This document shows positions 1 to 11,651 of a stretch of DNA of 64,000 nt, one piece after another. Both the position numbers and the translations under genes were made by a program. The notes beneath the pieces are model-generated. The model had not been told where the DNA came from and ran no database searches. It saw nothing but the letters and a program-made list of their open reading frames with translations. Source of the stretch: Homarus americanus (Eukaryota; Arthropoda; Malacostraca; Decapoda; Nephropidae); NCBI RefSeq assembly GCF_018991925.1, contig NW_024753943.1, positions 302,001-366,000 of the forward strand, given 5' to 3'. The first letter of the stretch is position 1. Each line of letters opens with the position of its first letter.

Positions 1-590
1 CTGTTTTTTCTGCTCATATTATCACGATACACCTTCAAGGTTTTCATACGCTCAATGTGTTCTTCTCCAAATCTCATTTTCTGTGCACTTGTATTTGTTC
101 ACTGTCCACGTTACTAGTCAATTCACTAACCGGTATGTAGCCCAGATCTCCGTTACGCACTGTTGGCAAGTTCTGGACACGCACAGGCTTCTGAATGTAC
201 GTACCCGAACATGTCACAATGAAATCTGTTATAAAAGCACCGAAGAAATTTAGCTCTCATAGTTTTTCTCTTGTGGCTTAGTTAACTTAAGGCTGTGTGA
301 CCTCTAGTGAACAACCATCTTAGAATGTGGAAGAACTTCATATAAGCCCTATTAGTTTATTAGCAAGATTCACTCACTCTCTCACAATGATCCCAAAAAT
401 TCAGTTCGCTGTCAACTTAAACACCTTTTCACATTTGGTTTCAGTTAATGATGAGTTTTCGTCAGGTTGGGACATGGGATACGTTTGCTTGCTCTTGTGC
501 CGACCAGTGTGTCTTCTTGAACTTCGTAACGTTGAATCTCAGCCGCCATTCCTTGCTTACTTCTTCCTGTTTTATAGATGAATTATTACA
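1..590. other. Non-repetitive DNA, no gene seen
   Basis: Mixed-composition sequence without tandem structure. Overlapping open frames of 84 and 76 codons (327-581, 448-678) have no recognisable domain and neither is flanked by convincing splice signals. I see nothing else in it. Confidence 0.6.
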
Positions 591-615
591 TCTATCTATC
601 TATCTATCTATCTAT
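591..615. repeat. (ATCT)n microsatellite
   Basis: About six tetranucleotide copies, ending in a degenerate TATTCTAT tail. Confidence 0.9.
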
Positions 616-768
616 TCTATAGTTTTCCCGCTCCTGTCCATCTATACTAGTTCCAAGTGCCAACCAAATCTTGCCTAGTATTGGTTGGTTGACTCGTGTC
701 GTCTGCTTTCACGAACATAACCAAGGATCAGCTGTTCTAAGTTAATGGCCTTTTCCCAAGAGCAAAGG

Positions 769-773
<5 letters not shown>

Positions 774-857
<84 letters not shown>
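774..857. repeat. (AG)n microsatellite, 84 bp
   Basis: An uninterrupted AG run of about 42 units. A minus-strand frame through it reads alternating Leu and Ser and is an artefact. A short TC run follows at 901-912. Confidence 0.97.
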
Positions 858-861
<4 letters not shown>

Positions 862-1710
862 GTTAATTTTTCGTGGGGTGACTATAATGTTTTTGCATGG
901 TCTCTCTCTCTCGATGTTTAAAAAATCTTTTATACACAAACTTCGGTTTTTTTTATAACCTATGCATTCAGTGCGATTATTTTATACCCTGAGCACGTAA
1001 ATACAAAATAAATGCTTAAAACATTTTCACTTCGCATCATATATCCCACACACAAGACACGACCATGGACACAAGAGCATAATTCACGAGACATTTAAAT
1101 TCTCTTACACTCGGCTATAGAAGAACTTGCTTAAAAAGAACAGGCACAATTTAACAAACTTTGGACCATATCTCGTGACATTTGGAAACAGTTACCCCTT
1201 CACCGGGAGTTTGATGTCAGTTTCGTTTTCTATGGACAAAAAAATATGTTGATATGCTGGCAAGGGTGAGGATTTTCCCTGAATTTCATACATTAGAATT
1301 TTGGAATTATGTTTACATCTCTGTTGACGGAATCATAACACTTGTGACTGTCTGTTTTAATACTCTATACATGTTTTATCTGCCATTATAGCTTTAACCT
1401 TTGTTGTGTAAAAAAAAAAAAAAAACTACGCTGTATATTTTCGGTGAAACTAAAGAAGAAATATTTATTAAGATTAAAAATAAGTTTATTAAAGTTTTGA
1501 TCACGTATGAGGTTAAGTGGGGCCAGGAGAACATGTTAATAAAACAGACAAAGCAATACACAGGGAGACTTCACCTCGGTATCCTTAGGTACCGTCAAGA
1601 AAAAAACAAAACAGATACATCGTCCAAGACTCGGTACTTGATCAAAAAGTCTTTACCGAGATTCAGAAGATAACATTGGAACACAGTACTCAGGTGTAGG
1701 TAATAATAAT

Positions 1711-1740
<30 letters not shown>
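858..1740. other. AT-rich DNA with two poly(A) runs
   Basis: Unique AT-rich sequence. It contains A16 at 1410-1425 and A26 at 1711-1736, the second preceded by TAATAATAAT. A 90-codon frame (1401-1673) runs from the first poly(A) and is Lys-rich with no known domain. The poly(A) runs could be retroposed tails, but I found no target-site duplication or recognisable body. Confidence 0.6.
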
Positions 1741-1741
<1 letters not shown>

Positions 1742-1875
1742 TTCGGTTATTTTGGTTTGGTTTGATGAGCTAGGTATGAGTAGTTTAGGTTAGGATGGTT
1801 AGATTAGGTGTGGTCAGTTTGGTTAGGATAGTTAGGCTAAGCTACTTTGGTTAGGTTAGCTATAGGTTACTCATT
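1741..1875 (+). repeat. Degenerate TTAGG-like tract
   Basis: GGTTAGG, GGTTTGG, GATTAGG and similar words recur every 5 to 12 bases with no intact array. The pattern fits a decayed telomere-type repeat, but a chance G/T-rich stretch is possible. Confidence 0.4.
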
Positions 1876-1992
1876 AGATTATTTCCCGTAATCTGCGTTA
1901 AAATTATAAATTCATGTGCCACAATCAACCACAGCCTGGCTTTCGCTCTTCCTTTAGTCTCATACCAAGGAAAGGACACAGTGAACTAAACT
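1876..1992. other. Spacer
   Basis: Short unique AT-rich spacer with no distinguishing feature. Confidence 0.5.
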
Positions 1993-2102
1993 GGAGCCAC
2001 ACAACGGGTAAACAGGAGCCACACAACGGGGAAACAGGAGCTACACAACGGGAAAACAGGAGCCACACAACGGGAAAACAGGAGCCACACAACGGGAAAA
2101 CA
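1993..2102. repeat. 22-bp minisatellite, 5 copies
   Basis: Five near-identical 22-bp units with core GGAGCCACACAACGGG followed by A-rich AAAACA. Differences between copies are single bases (GGGTAA, GGGGAA, GGGAAA, and one CTAC for CCAC). Frames on both strands through it (1914-2162, 1925-2176) are stop-free because of the unit, not because of a gene. Confidence 0.95.
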
Positions 2103-3150
2103 GAAGCCTGGGTCAGTGGAGACGGAGAAATAATCGCTTCGTTGCTAAACCTCTTTGAGTGATATTTTTCACCCATTACACGACGAAGCTGTTGACAGGA
2201 ACGCTAGACAACCATTCAGAGAGGATGGCATTTGATCCTTAAGTACTCAACCGGGGAAAAAAGTTCATAATATCTGCCGTGTATCGTACAATCGGTGACT
2301 GTGTGTCGTATTGGTGCATAAAATATTAAGCTCATATGAGGGAGTGTGTTTACCACCGTGTGTACATCTTCATGGTAACTAAAACAAACGACATGTAAAT
2401 TATTTAGGAAATGTTTGGGGGAAATGTTAACACGTTTAGGTATCCTGTATTTATGGAAACGATTTACAAGGGTATACGAGATGCACTTTAATATAATATA
2501 CAGTAAATCTAAACCTGGAATGGCTTGCAATATCCAGAGAGGTAAGGCAGGGAACAGAAACATGTAGTGGTAGCTGCAGGGAGCACAACACAGGCAGCAG
2601 TGATGTAAAGTATCCTGCTGCTTCGGGTTGGTGCAGAAACACACTAAAATATTGGTCTCTGGAGAACGTTTAATATATATTATTTCTTAGTGAACATTTA
2701 TAAGAATATATTATGTGACTTTCAATCAGATACAGTGTAATTTTACGTATCTTAGGTAAATAGAGTAAGCTTTGGGATGCAGGGCAAAAAACAAAGTAAA
2801 ATTGTCATTAATTCTAAAAGAAACCCAACGATCAGGATCCCTAAAGTATTTATATCACAACCTTGACCCTATCCCAAGGTAACAATAGCCATCCTATTCT
2901 AACCCAACGCGACATAACCTAATCTAATCAAAACTACTCCGTAAGAACATTAGGTATTGTTCGTGGATATTTTCCAACATGGGTTGTCTTGGTTACCTAA
3001 CGCTATAGGTATACAGCTTCATCATACTCTGCCCAAATGTTACCAGAACTTATTTTAAGTTTATTAGAGAAATATTGACAGTTGCTTGACTCTGGGGTGT
3101 GAGCCTCTACAGGTGATCATATTGTAAACAACCTGGAAGACACCGAGAGT
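2103..3150. other. Unique DNA, no gene seen
   Basis: Mostly AT-rich. A 142-codon minus-strand frame (2216-2644) starts with MCFCTNPKQQ; I recognise no domain, and its Cys, Tyr and His content is not organised in any motif. A few CCTAA-like words lie at about 2895-2930. Confidence 0.5.
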
Positions 3151-3455
3151 GTAGACAGTTTAGAGCTCCGTCAACTGAGCCCTCCGTCAGCAGGGCCCTA
3201 ACACTGAGGCGTCTCTGTGATTAGAGCTCCGTCGATTGAGCCCTCCGTCAGCAGAGCCCTAACACCGAGGCATCTCTGTGATTAGAGCTCCGTCAACTGA
3301 GCCCTCCGTCAGCAGAGCTCTAACACCGAGGCGTCACCATGTTTACAATTATCGACGACGGAGCACAGAACATAGGGCTCAGTTGACGGAGCTCTAAAGC
3401 CAAGGACGCCTCAGTGTTGGGTGCTCAGTCGACAGAGCTGTGCCCACTGTCTAAA
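3151..3455. repeat. Fold-back repeat: 61-bp direct units plus inverted copy
   Basis: Three head-to-tail 61-bp units start at 3162, 3223 and 3284, each with AGAGCTCCGTC, CTGAGCCCTCCGTCAGCAG and ACACYGAGGCRTC. A diverged copy in inverse orientation follows at 3374-3455. The inverted arm includes the outer flank TAGACAGT (left at 3152-3159, its complement near 3446-3453), so the duplication extends past the tandem units. The transcript or single strand could fold into a long imperfect hairpin. Possible origins are an inverted duplication of the tandem unit or a small fold-back element; no coding capacity is present. Confidence 0.85.
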
Positions 3456-4056
3456 AATCCTCTAAAACCAGACAATATGAGAAGCATCTGACGAGCTCGT
3501 TTAGTCCGCGACACAAACATGGTAACCAAAATAGGATCAAATTTGCACTGAATCTGTACCTTAACTAGATGAGTTCTCTTCACCCCCCAGTAAAAAGACT
3601 GAGTGGATACAGAGCTCACTTTCTGTACCAAGGATCGCTGGTCTCTCTCCCTGGGCACTCAAAGTTCATCTACTAGCTACGAATGGGTACCTATGTTTAC
3701 AAATGGGGAACTGAAGGCGGTCGAGTGCAGTGCCAATCAAGCAGCGTCCGTGTAAGCCGAAGGAGTAGTATACAGTGTACTATATCCACATTGCCCCTAG
3801 CCAGTTGTCTTAAAAAAAAACAAAAAAAAACATGTATAACGTATGGATTTGGGGGGGAATTCTGACTCACGACTCCGTGGGGCTAGAATTTATTGTAACA
3901 AACTGTAGGGAATTATCACAGGGCCACTACCGAGAGGTGACACCCCCCCCCCACCAGCCCCAGAAAAAAAAAGAGAGTGAATTTATATCACGCTGTAAAC
4001 AAGTACTGGCAGCAGTTTAGTGCGCTTAAGTAAGTAAAGTTAGAGGCGTTAAAAAT

Positions 4057-4060
<4 letters not shown>
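3456..4060. other. Unique DNA with homopolymer runs
   Basis: Contains A-rich runs (3811-3831), a C11 run near 3949 and A10 near 3965. Short open frames (3425-3658 minus, 3683-3865 plus) show no domain. Confidence 0.55.

Positions 4061-4116
<56 letters not shown>
4061..4116. repeat. (AG)n microsatellite, 56 bp
   Basis: Uninterrupted AG run of 28 units. A short (AC)n of about 15 bases lies at 4151-4165. Confidence 0.97.
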
Positions 4117-4119
<3 letters not shown>

Positions 4120-4428
4120 ATACTGTAGTTTGATAAGGTATTAAGGCTTAACACACACACACACATTATATTCATTTATGTATATTTTCAGTCTCCACAA
4201 AGGACAAAACATAAACTTACAAAAACCTTTTAAAACTTTTCGATCAACAGGTGATATATTTCAACACAGTCCGTCATATATTCGTTAGCAAGTTAACTAC
4301 ACGAGTGTCATATAAATGTTGACAATTGTTCTAAATATGACTTTGAGTTTAACGAACTAAAGTAAGTGGGATGCACGTTTTTTTTTATTTGAATATGAAA
4401 TTTGTGTATAAAAGAAAACAGCAAAAAC
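4117..4428. other. AT-rich spacer
   Basis: No gene or tandem repeat beyond the short AC run. Confidence 0.5.
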
Positions 4429-4643
<215 letters not shown>

Positions 4644-4795
4644 TGACCTCAAAGCCAGACAAGACACATTAACCCAAACTTACTGTGCCAAGTATTAAGG
4701 AACTTAGAACAAAGACCATAGTGATCTTATTAATTTAAGTTACACACATGACTGACTGCCTGGATTATCACGGTAGTCTGTTAATAATAAACTAC
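4644..4795. other. Spacer
   Basis: Unique AT-rich DNA between two tandem arrays. Confidence 0.5.
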
Positions 4796-5696
4796 AACAA
4801 CGGTACAGGTGCAGGTCAACGGTACAGAACAACGGTACACGTAGAGATCAACGGTACAGGTAGAGATCAACGGTACAGGTAGAGATCAACGGTACAGGTA
4901 GAGATCAACGGTACAGGTACACGTAGAGATCAACGGTACAGGTAGAGATCAACGGTACACGTAGAGATCAACGGTACAGGTACAGGTCGTGATCAACGTT
5001 ACAGGTAGTGATCAACGTTACAGGTACAGAACAACGGTACAGGCACAGAACAACGGTACAGGTAGAGATCAACGGTACAGGCACAGAACAACGGTACAGG
5101 CACAGAACAACGGTACAGGTAGAGATCAACGGTACAGGTACAGAACAACGGTATAGGTAGAGATCAACGGTACAAGTAGATCAACGGTACAAGTAGAGAT
5201 CAACGGTACAGGTACAGGTCGAGATCAACGGTACAGGTACAGGTCGAGATCAACGGTACAGGTACAAGTTACAGGTACAGATCAACACAGGTACAGGTAC
5301 AGGTCAACGGTACAGGCACAGAACAACGGTACAGGTAGAGAACAACGGTACAGGTAGAGATCAACGGTACAGGTAGAGAACAACGGTACAGGTACAGAAC
5401 AACGGTACAGGTAGAGAACAACGGTACAGGTAGAGATCAACGGTACAGGTAGAGATCAACGGTACAGGTAGAGAACAACGGTACAGGTAGAGAACAACGG
5501 TACAGGTAGAGATCAACGGTACAGGTCGAGATCAACGGTACAGGTCGAGATCAACGGTACAGGCACAGAACAACGGTACAGGTAGAGATCAACGGTACAA
5601 GTAGAGATCAACGGTACAGGCAGAGAACAACGGTACAGGTAGAGAACAACGGTACAGGTAGAGATCAACGGTACAGGTACAGATCAACGGTACAAG
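4796..5696. repeat. 19-bp minisatellite, about 47 copies
   Basis: Unit GGTACAGGTAGAGATCAAC with frequent variants at the AGAGATC segment (ACAGAAC, CAGAAC, TCGAGATC). The array begins with more diverged units containing GTGCAGGTC and GTACACGTAGAG and stays regular to its end. Every unit holds GGTAC. The 19-bp period shifts frame each copy and the array is not coding. Confidence 0.97.
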
Positions 5697-6561
5697 CCCC
5701 CAAATTCAAGGCAGTACAGAAATAGTCCAGTCAACTCCCACAACACCAAAATAAATAAAATGATATAATAAAAGTAAAATTAAAAAAAACAAGATGAAGG
5801 GAAATGGGGTGAAAATAATTACGACGTTTGCGGTAAGGTTGGCAGCCATGACACCCAGTTTGTTTATGTCACCCGTTTCCTTCACTATTTAGCTCAGTCT
5901 CTATACTTCTTTCGCTTTTTTTAATGAAAGTAAAGTCAATCGCATATTCAGGTTAGGTTAGGGTCTAATAACGACAGTAGGGATAAGGGTGTTAATCCTA
6001 TGTCTTTACAAAAGGATTTACGACTATCTGTTTGAGGTGTTCAGCATTGTTCTTTAGTAGTTGTGGCAGCAGAAGTACTTTTATTATTAGTAGTAGTAGC
6101 AGAAGTATTAGTACTGTAGTAGTAGTAGTAGTAGAATAAAAATCATAAGAATATAAAGAAGTTGCGAATTGCCAATTATACCTTTATCAGTTCACCAAAT
6201 TGATAATAATGATAAAAATAGGTCTTATTATCATTAATTTATCAATCATTATCTTATTACTGGATAACTACTATTATTATTGATCATTATAATTTCATTA
6301 TTACTATTTCAACTACGATTATTATTATCAATAGTAAACAACATAATTCAGGCAAGAGAATTTTGAGGTTAGATCCTTTGAGCTCAGAGGCTTTTGTGCG
6401 GCTCCTGAAGTTGGCCCGAGTGAACATTATAACCTGAGAAATGAACACTGAACAATACACGTCATTTCTCACAACAGGTGCTGAAAAAAATCATGACGTG
6501 TTCTAAAGACTCACAAATTTGCGGTACCTTAAGAGGGCTTTACGGTATGTACCTAAAGGCC
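5697..6561. other. AT-rich unique DNA with trinucleotide patches
   Basis: AAT-, AGT- and ATT-type low-complexity patches (6068-6135, 6200-6330). GGTTAGGTTAGGG at about 5952-5964 is a two-copy telomere-like word. No gene seen. Confidence 0.55.
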
Positions 6562-7946
6562 TACTTGTTATGGTACCCTATAGGCAGCGGTTGTTATGGT
6601 ACCCTACAGCGGTTGTTATGGTACCCTACAGCGGTTGTTATGGTACCCTACAGCGGTTGTTATGGTACCCTACAGCGGTTGTTATGGTACCCTACAGCGG
6701 TTGTTATGGTACCCTACAGTGGTTGTTATGGTACCCTACAGCGGTTGTTATGGTACCCTACAGCGGTTGTTATGGCACCCTACAGCGGTTGTTATGGTAA
6801 CTACAGCGGTTGTTGGTACCCTACAGCGGTTGTTATGGCAGCGGGTATGGCACCTACAGCGGTTGTTGGACCTACAGCGGTGTTATGGACCCTACAGCGT
6901 TGTTATGGTACCCACAGCGGTTGTTATGGACCCACGTTGATGGCACCCTACAGCGGTTGTTATGGTACCCACAGCGGTTGTTATGGTACCCACAGCGGTT
7001 GTTATGGTACCCTACAGCGGTGTTATGGTACCCACAGCGGTTGTTATGGTACCTTACAGCGGTTGTTATGGTACCCTTACAGCGGTTGTTATGGTACCCT
7101 ACAGCGGTTGTTATGGTACCCTACAGCGGTTGTTATGGTACCCTACAGCGGTTGTTATGGTACCCTACAGCGGCTGTTATGGCACCCTACAGCGGCTGTT
7201 ATGGTACCCACGCGGTTGTTATGGTACCCTACAGCGGCTGTTATGGCACCCCACAGCGGTTGTTATGGTACCCTACAGCGGTTGTTATGGTACCCTACAG
7301 CGGTTGTTATGGTACCCTACAGCGGTTGTTATGGTACCCTACAGCGGTTGTTATGGTACCCTACAGCGGTTGTTATGGTACCCTACAGCGGTTGTTATGG
7401 TACCCCCAGCGGTTGTTATGGCATCTCTACAGCGGCTGTTATGGCACCCTACAGCGGTTGTTATGGCACCCCACAGCGGTTGTTATGGTACCCTACAGCG
7501 GTTGTTATGGCACCCCACAGCGGTTGTTATGGCACCTACACGTTGTTATGGCACCCCTACAGCGGTTGTTATGGTACCCCACAGCGGTTGTTATGGCACT
7601 ACAGCGGCTGTTATGGTACCCTACAGCGGTTGTTATGGTACCCACAGCGTTGTTATGGTACCCTACAGCGGCGTTATGGCACTATAGCGGCTGGGTTATG
7701 GCACCCGCTGGTGCGGTTATGGTACCCTACAGCGGCGGTTATGGCACCTGCGCGGCTGTTGCGGTACCCCATACAGCGGTTGTTATGGGTACCCTACAGC
7801 GGTTGTTATGGTACCCTACAGCGGTTATGGTACCCTACAGCGGTTGTTATGGTACCCTACAGCGGTTGTTATGGTACCCTACAGCGGTTATGGTACCCTA
7901 CAGCGGTTGTTATGGTACCCTACAGCGGTTGTTATGGTACCCTACA
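6562..7946. repeat. 22-bp minisatellite, about 62 copies
   Basis: Core CAGCGGTTGTTATGG followed by KpnI-type GGTACCCTA. Copies are nearly identical at 6590-6780, 7080-7380 and 7790-7946. At 6790-6960 and 7380-7790 units are shortened by 1 to 8 bases and GGTACC often becomes GGCACC. A 503-codon frame (6478-7989) is open because none of the three frames of the 22-mer contains a stop; its protein would be a Gly/Tyr/Val/Leu 22-residue periodic chain. All three plus frames are similarly open, which argues against coding. Confidence 0.97.
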
Positions 7947-8599
7947 ATTAAATGCACCTAAAACAAAAGTAGTGAAACTGGGACACTGAATTCTTTTTCT
8001 CGTCATTCTGCAGAACAAAAGGTAAGTAACTTTTCACTTCTTTTGTGAGGAAACAAAAGTAGAGGATGGTAGGGGAGGTAGGTACTGGTAGAGTGGCCTC
8101 GGGGGTAGGGGGGGGGGGATTATGTCATGGCCAGGGGAGAGTTTCCTGGAGGAGTGTGGCGTTGTATAGATAGGAAGATAAAAAAATAACAATAAATTAA
8201 CAAGATTAAAAAGAAACATTAAAATAAAAACAAAGAAAGAAGTAACAATATCAAAATAGGAAGAAAGTAACAATAAAAACAAACAAACAAAGTAACAAGA
8301 TTCGAAACATATACGATTACTGTGTAGTGCTAATACGATCCACAAGTAAGAGTTGAAGGTTCGAAGCAAAAGTTACTGTTCCCATTAAGTGGCTTCATGA
8401 TTCACTGTTTCATGACAACATATACGTTTAGTCACGGGTAGACCAGACAAGACAAGAGTGAGTGAGGCCCGGGTTGATTCACCGTGATGTGTCCAAGTGC
8501 TCGTCGATACACTTCTCGTTTTAGCTTAATTTCTGTCAGTCTCGTTGAACGTAAATTGCATAAAAGTTTATAATGTAAAGTCAATCAGCGTCACCAACA
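7947..8599. other. A-rich unique DNA
   Basis: Contains a G-rich patch with a run of nine or more G (8101-8120) and an AAC/AAT-rich low-complexity stretch (8165-8300). No gene seen. The 111-codon minus-strand frame (8034-8369) is a hydrophobic by-product of the A-rich strand. Confidence 0.55.
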
Positions 8600-9026
8600 G
8601 ATGTCTCTTAAACTAGCCATGTTGAGATTCACAGCCACGAGAGCCTGGGTGAGAGGAGCTGATACTGAGTGCCAGAGCTCCATGGAGTTTTCAATCACTC
8701 TCACTGAGGTAACAAAACTCATTTACATATATAGTGACTGGAGACAAGAGTAGAATAGCAAGAAAATCTGTGCAATATGTATGTGGGAAGTATTGTATAG
8801 GCCTATTTTAACCCTACCTAGTTGCTGCACCTGGGAGTTCCTAGTGTATGTGTGTGATGTTGATGTGAATGTCCTTTAATTGTAACACTGTGGGGTCGAC
8901 GTCTACGGGTAATTGCTCCATTAAGTCAATACGCCAGGGTGGTTGTGGTCCTACTGATCCCCCAGCGAGAGTTATGGCGGCTGTTACCTTATACTTCAAA
9001 AAACGACACCGGTATTCTCTTAACAG
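8600..9026. other. Unique DNA upstream of exon candidate
   Basis: One of the least repetitive and more GC-balanced stretches of the window. No signal strong enough to call a gene. Confidence 0.4.
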
Positions 9027-9145
9027 GTACTGAGGCCGCAACTCGCTCCACGTCTGTCAAGGAGACAATCCGCGCTGTGGATTTAGCATTAGAAGGTGGC
9101 GCTTCAGCTGACACTATCACGTCGCCACAGATGCAGTCGGGAAAT
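9027..9145 (+). other. Weak candidate internal exon (119 bp)
   Basis: Seen: the acceptor-like TATTCTCTTAACAG ends at 9026, and the donor-like AAT|GTGAGT begins at 9146. The segment between is open in the frame of a 90-codon ORF (8939-9211), with balanced composition unlike the repeats around it. It would encode a stretch including TSVKETIRAVDLALEGG and ADTITSPQMQSGN. I do not recognise the protein and no neighbouring exon is visible, so the call rests on splice-like ends and composition only. It may be chance. Confidence 0.17.
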
Positions 9146-10163
9146 GTGAGTGGCGCAGACCTGGAATTTGTGGAACTCGGGAACGCCTCAAGTGTTGACT
9201 GGGGACTGTGATGCTTGCTATTATCAACATGTTGCTGACTGTGACGGGACCACTGGCTGTTTGTTTACCCTTACTGGCCAGGATTGACTGAGGTGAGCAT
9301 TACCTTCATTCCCTCTACTCTTCGTTAGCTCCTTCAGTGACACTTGTTATCCACTAACATTATGCAGCAGAGTTTTGGTTCACGTACATGTTGAAAAAGC
9401 CTAAATCCATTTAGTATCACGTAAGAAAACTGCTTCGTAATCTCTATAATGAGGTTTACAAAAATAATATCCAACCACTTTAGTTCAACACCACCAATCT
9501 CAACTGTACTTTGGCATCTTCTCCCGGTGGTAAAAATTGTCCGTCAGCATATAAGATAATTTACTTTTTCCTCAGATCTTCATATTCCCCCCCCCCCCTT
9601 CTCTCGCGCCTTCTGTGCCTCCGTCAGGTCTAACCCAACTAAAACATCTATGATCTACTTCTGTACTCAGTCCCCGTGACACACCTGTTGACGACTTGCT
9701 AGAAGACCCTTCACACCACCTCCCGGCTTGGGACTTTCAGACCTTCCTTTCGGCAAACAACTCTTCCCTCATATAAGAAATACAACAACGCATCAAATTG
9801 TCTTACTATGAGTTACGACACAGACAGCATCGAGAGAACTCAGAGATAATGTTTAATAAAGAGACACAAGATTCTCTCATCCTCAGCACAGAGAGAGAAA
9901 AGAACCATCACACGAGCCTTTCAAGAAATCAAGTCCAGGTGATGTTTTTTTTGTTTTCGTTTCATCTTTTGTTTTCTTCATCTTCACAACAGCCTCAAAA
10001 GATTCTGTCTTGCATTTGGTTCCGCAAAAAGACACATTTCTTGATCCATTTTAGAAGATAAAGATGATTTGATCGCATTATCTATCGTCTCTGAACCACA
10101 ACACATCTATCTATCAGCAGAGATGCCACGCAGGAGTGAATAGTGAAGTGAATCATTGGTCTT

Positions 10164-10165
<2 letters not shown>
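9146..10165. other. Unique DNA, no gene seen
   Basis: Mixed composition with a poly(C) run at 9587-9598. The 87-codon frame at 9798-10061 shows no domain. Confidence 0.5.

Positions 10166-10213
<48 letters not shown>
10166..10213. repeat. (AG)n microsatellite, 48 bp
   Basis: Uninterrupted AG run. Confidence 0.97.
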
Positions 10214-10214
<1 letters not shown>

Positions 10215-10301
10215 CCGCCCACACACTTTATGTTGACTTTGATAATACTCCCTAAGAGGTACACCTCCCACAGTGTTGTATAATGACGAGTGGCTTCCCC
10301 G

Positions 10302-10642
10302 TCAGTATCAGCAGGTGTGTTTGGTATATGGTGTAGTATTCGCAGGTGTGTAGTACAGCATCAGCAAGTGTGTTTGGTGTTGGTGTAGCATTCGCAGGTG
10401 TGTATGGCGTAGCAATAGCAGGTGTGTAGTAAGCATCAGCAGGTGTGCCAGGTGTGTAATATAGCATCAGCAGGTGTGTGGCGAAGCATCAGCAGGTGTG
10501 TAGTACATCATCAACAGGTGTGCCAGGTGTGTAGTACAGCAACAGCAGGTGTGCCAGGTGAGTAGTACAGCATCACCAGGTGTGTAGTACAGCATCAGCA
10601 GGTGTGCCAGGTGTGTGGTACAGCATCAGCAGGTGTGTTTGG
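10302..10642. repeat. Irregular CAGGTGTG minisatellite
   Basis: Units of about 16 to 32 bp built from AGCATCAGCAGGTGTG, with optional GCCAGGTGTG and TAGTACAGCA or TTGGTGTAGT segments. About 15 copies of the core are present. Unit length varies because segments are gained or lost in blocks. The core contains the E-box hexamer CAGGTG. Confidence 0.93.
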
Positions 10643-10873
10643 TGCGCCGGGGTCTTCCTCGAGGTTCACCGCCACGCCTAATGACACCGTATTTAACTCT
10701 AATTGGCAGCAGGTAAGCGCGTCACACACGGCTAATTACTCTTCAGGGGAGAAGTATGTATGTCATTACCAGCCAGGATCGACCACTGGCACGACACCTG
10801 AGGTCAAAAGTCACCACTACCACGTCTTGGCTTAGGTCAGAGGCCAATGCAATGTCATCCACTCTAGCCTTTG
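10643..10873. other. Spacer
   Basis: Unique, GC-balanced DNA. A 77-codon frame (10602-10835) begins inside the array and shows no domain. Confidence 0.5.
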
Positions 10874-10951
10874 TAACCTAACCTAACCTAACCTAACCTA
10901 ACCTAACCTAACCTAACCTAACCTAACCTAACCTAACCTAACCTAACCTAA
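10874..10951 (-). repeat. Interstitial telomere-type (TTAGG)n, about 15 copies
   Basis: Perfect CCTAA repeats on the plus strand, which is (TTAGG)n on the minus strand, the canonical arthropod telomere pentamer. No mismatch in about 78 bp suggests recent insertion or expansion. No subtelomeric gene or end-like structure accompanies it. Confidence 0.95.
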
Positions 10952-11499
10952 CATGGTCTCGTATTTTTAAAGATTCATTAGTCAATTCCGAGTCTCGACT
11001 CTTTTATGTATAAGAAAACGCTATGTACTTAAGCCGCCATCTTACCGTAATACATAAAGTGAGGTAGTAAGTTGTGCTCTCGTATCTTAAAACCCATTGA
11101 GAATCCATCACGGTTCAGTACCTTCAGTGAACCAGTTAAAATATTTTCTCTCGTCTTCCCGTTCGTGTTAAAAATACACTTAATTAACCTTTTGAGGATC
11201 TGGACGACCGAGCGGGTGGCCATCATTGTCAGTGTTACCAGAACCACTACCCCTAGGACCCCCCTCTCTCTCTCCTGTACACGCTGACTGAGCAAATAAC
11301 GCCTTAAAACCCAGAGTGATGTGGCAACACCCAAATGAGCTGACGTTAAGCCCAAAATGGCTGGGGTTATTACCTGCTTTCATGGGCTCTGGTCTAGCTG
11401 TATGTCGGGTTATACGTGGCGGTATGTATGTTTGTATATTTACTCTGTATACTGGGATGTTCCTCTCTGTGTATAGTTGTCCCGTGTGTTGAGATATAT
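10952..11499. other. Unique DNA, no gene seen
   Basis: Overlapping frames on both strands (11029-11355 minus, 11072-11287 plus) have no recognisable domain. Confidence 0.5.
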
Positions 11500-11535
11500 G
11501 TATGTATGTGTGTGTTGGTGTGTGTGTGTGTGTTT

Positions 11536-11568
<33 letters not shown>

Positions 11569-11583
11569 ATATGTGTATGTGAG
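11500..11583. repeat. (TG)n microsatellite, interrupted
   Basis: TG repeat with TTTTG and TATATG interruptions, about 84 bp. Confidence 0.95.
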
Positions 11584-11649
11584 AGAGTGAAGGTTTTATC
11601 AACACCAGAGATGGACAGTGGTGGTAGGAGGAGTAGTACGACGACGCCT

Positions 11650-11651
<2 letters not shown>

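Noticed and set aside
1410..1736. Poly(A) tails of retroposed elements
   Set aside because: No recognisable LINE or SINE body, no RNA polymerase III boxes and no target-site duplications around either run.
2895..2930. Telomere-like CCTAATCTAATC
   Set aside because: Only two or three imperfect words; too weak to separate from AT-rich background.
6478..7989. 503-codon frame with Tyr/Gly/Cys repeats, cuticle- or silk-like
   Set aside because: All three plus frames are open across the 22-bp array, and unit losses change frame without consequence, so no selection on a protein is visible.
8340..8365. tRNA B-box-like GGTTCGAAGC
   Set aside because: No A box at the right distance and no cloverleaf stems; no other tRNA-like segment found in the window.
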